A DNA stretch of 64,000 bases, taken from the NCBI GenBank assembly GCA_963576785.1, contig OY756140.1:3658001-3722000 (forward strand), written 5' to 3'. The notes under the pieces were generated by a model. The model had not been told where the DNA came from, did not search any database, and was given only the letters and a program-made list of their open reading frames with translations. This DNA is from Chlorophyllum brunneum (Eukaryota > Basidiomycota > Agaricomycetes > Agaricales > Agaricaceae). Shown here piece by piece: positions 56,721 to 64,000 of the stretch (position 1 is the first letter of the stretch; the number at the start of each line of letters is the position of its first letter). Made by a program: the position numbers and the translations under genes.

Positions 56721-58064
56721 TCATAATTGTTGCTTTTTACCTCCCCTTTTTATAGGTTTCGTCCTCGAAATCTTGCTCATAAACTCTTGTACCGCTTCTT
56801 TGGCGTTTTCCAGATTTGCTTCATCTTCCCATGTATCTTCTTTGGACGTGTATCCTTTCCAGTGTACTAGGTACTGTTTTTGTTTTTCCTTTGTGCGGTG
56901 TCCTCGGACTTTGTCTACCTCGTAGTATTCCTCATCATTGACTATCTCGGGGATCGGTGGTAGCAGAGTACGCTGGCTGTCATACTCGGGTTTGTGATAG
57001 GGGGAGAGGAGTCTGCTGTTGAACATGTCGTGTATCGCCCATGTTTCAGGTAGCTCCAGTCGGTAGCTTGTTTCACCTATTTTTTCTTTTACTTGGAAGG
57101 GTCCATATCTCCTGTGATCAAGTTTTTTTGTTGGCCTTGTTGTCCTAATATTGTCTGCCTCAAGCCAAACTTGGTCTCCTGCCTGGTACTTGTGTTCTGG
57201 TTTTGTGCTGTTCCGTTTCTCCATTTGCATCTGGTTTTGTTGTAACATTTTGATCATCTCTTGGCACATGTCCTGTAACTCCTGTATTCGCTCCGTGATC
57301 GCAGGTGCCTTGCCTGTGTTTGAGATATCCCCTTTCCATGGATGTCATCCATATACTATCTAGAATGGTGAATGTCCTGTGGCACTATGTGTTTTGTCGT
57401 TATACTAGAATTCTACTATGCTAAGCCACTTCTTCCAGTTGTTCTGCGCATGGTTGATTACGTTTCTGAGGTATGCCTCAACCTCCTGGTTGATGCGCTC
57501 CGTCTGACCGTCTGTTTGTGGATGGTATGCCATGGATAGGTTACGTTGGGTGCCAGTTGCTCTACAAAGTTCTGCCATGAATTTTGATGCAAGTTGTGGA
57601 CCTCTGTCACTGATGATTCTGCGGGGTATCCCATGTTGTCTCCATATGTCATCCCGATAAATATCTCCTAACTCCTCGGATGATAGGGTGGTGTTAACTG
57701 CGCATAGTCTAATCATTTTGCTGAAACGATCAACGATGACAAGTATCATGTCATATCCTTCTGATTCTGGTAGTGGTCCTATCATGTCAATTGATATCTC
57801 TTCCCATGGTCCGGTGGGTATCAGTAGTGGATGGAGATGTGTGGTGGGTCGTGTCCGGAGTATTTTATTTTGTTGACATGTGTCGTATCCCTTGATGTAT
57901 CGTTTAACATCATTGCGCATTTGGGGCCACCAATATGTCCTTTTGAGGAGTTCGATCATTCTGTGCTGTCCTGGGTGTCCTACGTCCGTTTTGTCGTGGT
58001 GTTGTTGGAGTATTTCTTGGCATAGCTTGGCATTTGGTGGTACATATATTCTTCCTTCGAACAT
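56721..58064 (-). pseudogene. gypsy-2 integrase with chromodomain
   Basis: Frame 58,064-57,405: HHDKTDVGHPGQHRMI and YDTCQQNK (HHCC finger), IDMIGPLP and IVDRFSKM (first Asp), IISDRGPQLASKF (second Asp), HPQTDGQTERINQEVE (Glu). After stops near 57,400, frame 57,269-56,721 gives YGPFQVKEKIGETSYRLEL (GPY/F) and a chromodomain: EVDKVRGHRT, QYLVHWKGYTSKEDTWED. Core catalytic residues are intact. The stop and frame breaks between core and tail disable it. Confidence 0.9.
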
Positions 58065-58145
58065 AGGTAATCCATCAGTCTCCCATATCTCCTCTGGTCG
58101 TTTCTCCTTTTATTTTAGCCACTGTATTTCTCTTCTTTGCTCCTT

Positions 58146-59600
58146 TCACAATCGGTGTTTCAGGTCTTCTTCTCCTGATATTTCCCAAATTTGTCTGATC
58201 TCGGTGATAGTGTTATTGAATAAGTGGTCGGGTAATAGCGTGATATTTGTGTTGTCTCTGGTTGTGTCCATTTTTGCTAGTCTTGATAGCACGTCTGCTT
58301 TCGTGTTTGTCTTTCTGGGTATGTGTTTTAGTGTGTAGCGATATTCCTGTAATTCCAGTTGCCATCTTGCCTGTTGTCCTGTGAGTTGTTGTGGTTTCCT
58401 GAAGTATTCTAAGTTCTTGTGGTCCGTCCATATTTCGAATGGTTTGTTGGTATCGAGTAGGTATTGTCTCCACGTTTTGATCACTTCTTGGATTGCTAAT
58501 AGTTCCTTGTCATAGATTTGGTAGTTTTGTTCTGCCGGTGTCATTATTCTTGAGTGAAAGGTGATTGGGTGCCACTGGTCATTCTGGTTTTGTGATAATA
58601 CTGCTCCTACTCCGTATCCTGACGCATCCACCTCTACCCTGTATTGTCCTTTGTCCTGGGGCATTGCTAATACTGGTTTGCTCGTGATCTTCTCCTTGAT
58701 CTTCTCAAATGCTTGTTGTTGTTGTTCTGACCATGACCATTGTGCATCTTTTTTCTTCAGCTCATGCAGGGGTGTTGCTATGTTACTGAAGTCTTGTATA
58801 AATTGTTGGTAGAAGTTTGCGAAACCCAGGAATTTTTCAACGTCCTTCACGGATTTGGGTGTTGGCCATTCTTTTACTGCTTTCACCTTTTCCTCCTCCA
58901 TTTTACGCTGCCTTGTCCAACTATAAAGCCCAATATGGGTATTTCTTTTGCATTGAACACACATTTTGACCGTTTGAAGTAGAGTTGGTGCTTGGCTGCA
59001 ATGTCTAAGAACCACGTTGTTCTTTTCTCAAGTTCTTCCTGTGTGGTTCCCAGAGTGACGAAGTCATCCATGTAGTTGACAAGCGTTCCTTCATGTAACA
59101 TTTCCCAAAATACCGTGTTCATCATTCTCTGAAAGGTTGCCGGTGAGTTGCTCATCCCGAAGAACATGACCGTGGGTTCGAATAGTCCACTGTTTGTTAC
59201 AAACACTGCCTTCCATTCATCCCCTTCTCTGATCCTGACATTGTTATATCCCCAAATGATATTGAGCTTATTGAACACCTTCGCATCCTTTAAACGGTCT
59301 AGGACTTCACCTATGAGTGGCAGTGGTGTCTTGTCTTTGATGGTGTGTTCGTTCAGTTTTTTGTAGTCCTGTACCAGGCGTTTTGTTCCATCTTTTTTTG
59401 GTATAAAGAAACATGGGGTGGCGTAGGGGGATTGTGATGGTCTGATTCATCCTGAGGCAAGGTTTTCGTCGAGGAATTTCTGTAGCTCCTGCTTCTCCGT
59501 TATTGTCATTGGGTAGACCTTGGACTGTAGTACTGGGGGTGCATCTTCGGACAGATTTATCTCGTGGTCCCATACCGTGTGTTCAGGTAGTTTGTCGAAG
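58146..59600 (-). pseudogene. gypsy-2 reverse transcriptase and RNase H
   Basis: Frame 59,278-58,883 has FNKLNIIWGYNNVRI, SPATFQRMMNTVF and LVNYMDDFVTLG (intact YMDD). A frame change near 58,900 leads to 59,015-58,146: WPTPKSVKDVEKFLGFANFY, YRVEVDASGYGVGAVLSQ (RNase H Asp), NYQIYDKELLAI (Glu), IWTDHKNLEYF (Asp) and ADVLSRLA. The N-terminal RT (59,573-59,307) is in another frame. Confidence 0.9.
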
Positions 59601-59626
59601 TTTTTCTTGTTGAATAGGTGGGTGTA

Positions 59627-60142
59627 TCATTGGAGGTATGGTGGTAGATCTTCATCATTCGTCCGGTCCACCTTTTTCTCTTCCATGTGTTCTTTGATTG
59701 TCCGTATTCTCTCGTTGAACCGTATGTCACTATGTGATATTTTGCAGTCGTCTGGGCATCTGGTGAATTGTATGACATGATTGTTCCAATCGATTTCCGG
59801 ATTATGTTTAACCAGCCAGTCATGTCCGAGATATAAGTCTGCACTTTCCAATTGTGTTACTAGAGCGTCGATTTGTTCCGTGTGGTTGCCATTGTTTAAT
59901 ACCAGTTGTGCCTTGTCTGTTATCTCTCCTTTTTTATTTTCTGTTCCGTCGGCATTGATCACTCTGATCAGGGTCTCCAGGGGTTTAGTCGGGATCTGTT
60001 CTTTGTCTATTGTTTGTTGTGCTATGCACGTATGGGTGCATCCGGAGTCTACAAGGGTTGTAATTGGTCTGCGTCCTTTTCTTGTTTGGATTGTTGAGTC
60101 GAGGAGAAGTTCGTGCATCAAGTTTTGTTTCTGGGGAATCAT
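59627..60142 (-). pseudogene. gypsy-2 aspartic protease
   Basis: PITTLVDSGCTHTCIAQ carries the D-S-G active site. ADLYLGHDWLVKHNPEIDW is the L-G-x-D-W segment seen in this protease family. The frame is open over 171 codons and continues to RT by a frame change near 59,600. Confidence 0.88.
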
Positions 60143-60201
60143 GTATTGTCTATTGTGGGATAAAACAGAAACTCTAGGTTTATTGGCTCTCAGGTTTGCG
60201 C

Positions 60202-61442
60202 CTACTCGGAGCCTTCGACAAAATCCTCTTTCTCCTCTATTTCTTGTTTATCATTTTCGTTGATCTCTCTGATATGCGCTTTCTTGGGCGCCTGGCAGTT
60301 CTTTGAGATGTGGCCCTGTTTGCCACAATTGTAACACATTATCTTGGTGTATGTGACTTTCATCTTCTTTCTGCAGTATTTGGTGATATGCCCATAGAGG
60401 TTGCAATTGTAGCACCTCGGTTTTCCATTTTGATCGGTGTCTGCCCTTTGTCTTCCTATCTCCATGGGTTGTCCTCTACCTCTATAGGTAACTCCGGTGG
60501 TGGTTCTGACATCTCCTCGGGTGATGTCCATTGCCTCATACCCTTGTCCTACTGCGAGGATTGTGGTTTTCCATTTGGTGTATGTCGTTGGGACGGAGGT
60601 TGTGGGTAGCCTACTATGGTTCGAATGATGTCTGCTCTGGTGTGGCGTTTGAGAAGGAATATTGCATGGGTGTCATCTGTCCCTGCTTGGGCTTTCAACG
60701 CCTCGAATTCGATTAAGAAATCTGCCGTGTTCCTCTTCTCTTGCTTGAACGTCTCGATTTCTCCTTCTGCTATGGCTTTCCTATTTCCCAAGGAAAATGT
60801 GGCTTCCATTTCCTTTGTGAAGTCATCCCAATCTGGTGTTTTCTTGTTCTGGATGGCCTGCAGCTGTGTGTTGGTGTAGGGGCCTGCTAGCCCTCCCTTC
60901 ATTCTTGCCAAAATTGCTACTATCTTCTGTTCTTCTTCGTCTATCTTGTTGAACATTAACCATAAGGATATTGCTCTCCACCAATCGTTAAATTGGGTTC
61001 TATCTCCATTGAAATATCCTGGCTCTGGAGCTAGGTTCTTTGGAACATTGACTTCTTCTGGCATCTCTGGTTCTGTTTCTGGTTCGCTGTGTTCATTTTC
61101 GTGGGTCTTGGTGATTTCTATATCGGCTGTGGCATCGGCGACTTCTGTGTCGAATTCTTCAAATGGGGCTGGTTCTTTGTCTGTGCTATGCTCGGATTCT
61201 TCTTCGTAGGTCTCGGCGATATCTATATCGGATGTGTTCTCAGTGACTTCTATGTCAAATTCGGTTTCAAATAGAGCTGTATTCTCGTCTACGCTGTGTT
61301 TGGATTTCTGCCATTTAAGGCCTTCAGGGATTTCTGATTCTGTTGATCTTTTAGATCCTGTTGCGACGGGTGAACCCTGGATGTCTGTTGGTCTTGGAGC
61401 TCTGTGTCTTCTCGGTGTTTTCGATGAGCTACTGCTGCTCAT
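60202..61442 (-). pseudogene. gypsy-2 gag with two CCHC zinc knuckles
   Basis: Start 61,442 (MSSSSSSKTPRRHRAPRPTD), a long acidic region, then the capsid segment: FNGDRTQFNDWWRAISLWL, ARMKGGLAGPYTNTQL and WDDFTKEMEATFS. The frame ends at TAG 60,549 and continues in another frame at about 60,531 with CYNCNLYGHITKYC and CYNCGKQGHISKNC, two CCHC knuckles. One frame shift near 60,600 is needed. Gag packages element RNA. Confidence 0.9.
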
Positions 61443-61535
61443 ATACTGTTGTCTTGGTCGGAGGCTATTATTCCAAGCCTAGCTACGTATAGTGGCACCT
61501 CTCTTGCAAGGTGAGTCGAATGACACTTTACCAAA

Positions 61536-61829
61536 TGTTACGATCTTAGTCTCTGACTCAGGTTGCAAGCCTTTGGATAAAGGAAAGGAAGTAGAGAAAG
61601 GAAGAAGGGATGATACGATTGGTAAAGTGTAAGGAATACATCAAGTATTACTACACTTTATATACTAGTGGTAACGGATAATAATAAGGGAGACGAGTAA
61701 ACGAGTCAGATGGGAGGCATAGCCTTTAGGGGTGAAACAGGGAGTGAAACAAGAAGTGAGACAAGTATGAGGAGGCCCGAGGTAACGGGCGCAAGATAGG
61801 AATGAACGGTCTATCTATAGTTCGTAACA
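61536..61829 (-). repeat. gypsy-2 5' LTR
   Basis: 294 bp, tgttacgatc...gttcgtaaca. Three transitions separate it from the 3' LTR. On the element strand the leader after it begins tttggtaaagtg; I could not match it to a specific tRNA. Confidence 0.93.
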
Positions 61830-61834
61830 ATGAT

Positions 61835-62457
61835 GACTTCCATTTGCAGAATAGGAATCCTAATTAGAAGGGGGGCATAATCTGAATTGTGTCAATCACC
61901 TTCCTGGATAGTATGGATGGGGATATATGGTAACATTCCCGAGATAAACAACAGATCTATGACCATGTCTGGTAAGTTGGGGTCTGAGGCATAACGAGTT
62001 GGTATAGCTGCAGATGGGATTGACCTCTCTAAATTGAGGGCTTCAGTGATCATGAGGAGACAGTCCGCACTCGCTGGATATTGATCCATTGAAGGGTCCC
62101 ATCGCTCAGATCGAATGTTAATATCTCTGCCCATTAAGAGAAAGGGTGGAAGGTCAAAGAGGCACTCCTCGAGGAAGTGGAGTGCAGTGTTACGGCTGTT
62201 ATTGTATACATTCAGCAGTAGTAGTTCTTCTCCTCCTGCACAAAGAGAGATGCACAGGAGGTCTCGATATTCTATAATATCCCTTCTGACAGAGGGTCGA
62301 AGTCACTTAAGTCTCTTGTGAGCAAATACAAGGACTCGGGAAGTGGTGCAGTGTTCCATGTTCACCATCTGTTGAGGGTAATGCTGGCATCCAACTTAGA
62401 GGACTTCTTCAGCAATGATTAGATATGAAAGGAGTGTCCAGTCCGGGTGGACTGGGC
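61835..62457 (-). pseudogene. LINE-2 endonuclease fragment
   Basis: MGRDINIRSERWDPSMDQYP and DPNLPDMVIDLLFISGMLP match the endonuclease of the first LINE copy. The domain stops at 62,457 within the sequence for HPDWMFLSYPI, so the N-terminal catalytic half is missing. Confidence 0.85.
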
Positions 62458-62470
62458 TTTCACCTTCTCC

Positions 62471-63300
62471 TCCTCCATTTTGACACTGCCTTGTCCAACC
62501 ACAAATCCCAACATTGGTATTTCTTTCACATCAAATAAGCACTTTGACCTCTTGAAATATAGCTGGTGTTTTGCCACAATGTCAAGAAATTGCTTCGTCC
62601 TATCTTCAAGTTCCTATTGTGTTGTTCCTGGGATGACAAAGTCATTCATGTAGTTGATGACTGCTCCTTCATGTAGCATCTCTCAGAAGACCGTGTTCAT
62701 CATCCTTTGGAATGTTGCTGGCAAGTTGCTCATTCCGAAAAACATGACCATTATTTGAATAGTCCATTATTTGTTACAAATGCTACTTTCCATTCATCAC
62801 CTTCCCTTATCCTGACACTGTTGTATCCCCAGATGATGTTGAGTTTGTTGAAGACTTTTGCATTCTTGAGTCAGTTGATAACTTTGCTTATGAGTGGAAG
62901 TGGTGTCTTGTCTTTGATCATATGTTTATTTAGCTTCTTATAGTCTTGTACAAGTTGTTTAGTTCCAACTTTCTTAGGTATAAAGAAGTATGGGGTGGTG
63001 TAGAGGGACTGTGATGGTCGAATTCATCCTGAAGTAATATTCTCATTGAGGAATTTCTGCAGTTCTTGCTTTTCTGTTAATATTATTGGGTAGACTTTGA
63101 ACTGTAGTACCAGTAGTGTGTCTTCTGACAAGTTTATTTTGTGGTCCCAGATTGTGTGTTCTGGCAATTTGTCAAAGTTTTTCTTGTTGAACAACAGTAG
63201 TGTATATTGCTGTAGATATGTTGGTAGGTCTTCCGGGTTTGTTTGGTTGGTCTTCTTTTCCTCTATGTGTTCCTTTACTGTGTGTATCCTCTCATTGAAC
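62471..63300 (-). pseudogene. gypsy-3 reverse transcriptase N-terminal part
   Basis: In broken frames the minus strand shows KLNIIWGYNSVRI-like, FGMSNLPATFQRMM-like and the YMD-box region (VINYMNDFVI, Asp to Asn), aligned with gypsy-2 58.9-59.6 kb. It continues directly into 45,635 when LINE-2 is removed. Confidence 0.82.
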
Positions 63301-63314
63301 TGTATGTCATTGTG

Positions 63315-63722
63315 TTATGTGGTGCAGTCTTTCAGACATCTAGTGAAGTGTATTATATTGTTTGTCCAATCAATTTCCAGGTTATGCTTGACTAGCCAGT
63401 CATGTCCAAGGTATAGGTCAGTACTTTCCAGTTGCGTTACCATCGCTTCAATTTCTTCTGTGTGTTTTCCATTGTTTAGTACCAGGTGTGCCATGTCTGT
63501 TATTTCTCTTTTCCTATTTTCAGTTCTGTTGGCATTGATTACTCTTATCAGGGTTTCAAGGGATCTGGTTGTGATTTGTTCTTCTTCTACTACTCTCTGC
63601 ACTATGCACATGTGTGTGCATCTGGAGTCTACTAGTATGGTGATTTGTTTGGGTCCCTTCATTGTTCTGATTGTTGAATTGAGGAGAAGTTTGCACATCA
63701 AGTTCCTTTTCTGTAGAATCAT
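63315..63722 (-). pseudogene. gypsy-3 aspartic protease
   Basis: ITILVDSRCTHMCIVQ aligns with LVDSGCTHTCIAQ of gypsy-2; the active-site Gly is Arg. LYLGHDWLVKHNLEIDW is conserved. The frame is open over 135 codons. Confidence 0.85.
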
Positions 63723-63759
63723 ATATCGTCTATTGTGAAGTGAAACAGAAACTCTAGGT

Positions 63760-64000
63760 TTATTGGCTCACAGGTTTGCACCTACTTGGAGCCTTTAGCA
63801 AAATCCTCCTTTCCCACTTCTTCTTGCTCAGTTTCCTTGGTGATCTCTCTGATGTGTGCTTTCTTTGGTACTTTGCAATTCTTCAAAATGTGGCCTTGCT
63901 TACCACAGTTATAGCACATTATTTTGGTGTATGTGGCCTTTGTTTTCTTGCAGCAGTATTTGGCAATATGTCTGTATAAGTTGCAATGGTAACATCTTGG
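63760..64000 (-). pseudogene. gypsy-3 gag zinc-knuckle region, cut by the window end
   Basis: The minus strand shows CCHC-type pieces (MCYNCGKQGHILKNC and a second cluster near 63,960-63,990) aligned with gypsy-2 at 60.2-60.45 kb. The rest of gag lies beyond the window. Confidence 0.75.

Larger units (their letters stand above)
49297..61829 (-). mobile_element. gypsy-2: Ty3/gypsy chromovirus-type element, split by copia-3
   Basis: Identical-type 294 bp LTRs at 49,297-49,590 (3') and 61,536-61,829 (5') and the duplication atgat at 49,292-49,296 and 61,830-61,834. Minus strand from 61.44 kb: gag with two CCHC knuckles, protease, RT, RNase H, integrase with GPY/F and chromodomain, then a third ORF. 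Copia-3 is inserted in the last codons of that ORF. The LTRs differ at three bases, all transitions, so insertion is recent. Several frame changes and a few nonsense codons remain. Confidence 0.93.
45636..62457 (-). mobile_element. LINE-2: 5'-truncated LINE, split by gypsy-2
   Basis: Starts with the T tract 45,636-45,651 and the family 3' UTR. It continues with the C-terminal domain, RNase H, RT and part of the region before RT up to 49,296, and resumes after gypsy-2 at 61,830 with the endonuclease domain, ending inside it at 62,457. It lacks ORF1. It is flanked by the tttcaccttctcc duplication. It is the same family as the 18,574-25,465 copy. Confidence 0.9.
42189..64000 (-). mobile_element. 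gypsy-3: Ty3/gypsy chromovirus-type element, split by LINE-2
   Basis: 3' LTR at 42,189-42,491. On the minus strand: third ORF (43,432-42,560), integrase with chromodomain (44,803-43,515), RNase H (45,635-44,940). The element is then interrupted by LINE-2 (45,636-62,457) and resumes with RT (62,471-63,100), protease (63,722-63,315) and the nucleocapsid zinc region up to the window end. Gag and the 5' LTR lie outside. It is related to gypsy-2 in LTR and all domains, but is far more decayed and CpG-poor. Confidence 0.88.

Noticed and set aside
1..64000. CRISPR arrays, rRNA, tRNA genes, bacterial operons
   Set aside because: I looked for regularly spaced repeats, tRNA-like B boxes near A boxes, and rRNA landmarks, and saw none. 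The sequence is clearly eukaryotic and repeat-rich. A tRNAscan or Rfam run could still find something I missed.

Overview
This window looks like a repeat island in the genome of an agaricomycete fungus (Basidiomycota). That is inferred from the retroelement families, the short GT-AG introns, and a fungal glutaminase A-type host gene; I cannot name the species. Almost all of the 64 kb is transposable elements inserted into one another. I see one recognisable host gene (glutaminase A-like, about 36.06-39.48 kb, minus strand) and one decayed host gene (serine carboxypeptidase S10, about 6.7-8.15 kb, minus strand). I saw no CRISPR, rRNA, tRNA or bacterial features.

Layout. (1) 1-5.4 kb: a badly decayed Ty3/gypsy element on the minus strand (gypsy-1). 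(2) 5.4-6.7 kb: nothing recognised. (3) 6.7-8.15 kb: the carboxypeptidase pseudogene. (4) 8,167-27,823: one Ty1/copia element on the plus strand (copia-1a), delimited by the target duplication gaaga. It is swollen by an unknown 1.1 kb insertion in its 5' LTR, by an oppositely oriented 5'-truncated copy of itself (copia-1b, 10,626-16,208, duplication tctac), by a nearly full-length LINE (18,574-25,465) and by a 0.26 kb LINE tail (25,519-25,778). Copia-1b in turn contains an 820 bp internal LINE fragment. The two copia-1 copies form an almost perfect inverted repeat with arms of about 4 kb. (5) 28,056-35,414: a complete but nonsense-riddled Ty1/copia element (copia-2, duplication acttg). (6) 35.4-39.9 kb: host DNA with the glutaminase gene. 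(7) 39,908-40,881: an internally deleted hAT DNA transposon (duplication gttttgtc). (8) 41,600-64,000: a five-layer nest. A copia-1 remnant was invaded by gypsy-3, which was split by LINE-2, which was split by gypsy-2 (duplication atgat), which was split by copia-3 (duplication agtcc), the youngest insertion.

How the parts work together. Each LTR element encodes or encoded gag, protease, integrase, reverse transcriptase and RNase H. The gypsy-2/gypsy-3 lineage adds a C-terminal chromodomain on integrase and an extra third ORF after pol. The LINEs encode a zinc-knuckle ORF1 and an endonuclease-RT-RNase H ORF2. Base use differs with layer: older copies are poor in CpG and rich in TpG/CpA, and LTR-pair differences are nearly all transitions. 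This fits cytosine methylation followed by deamination.

The strongest candidates for something undescribed are: an in-frame UGA followed by CUAG at the same integrase/RT junction codon in all four copia copies examined, which is the only stop in an otherwise open 4.8 kb frame in copia-3; the conserved third ORF of the gypsy lineage; inverted arms that appear homogenised by gene conversion; and a LINE fragment flanked by a roughly 45 bp duplication.
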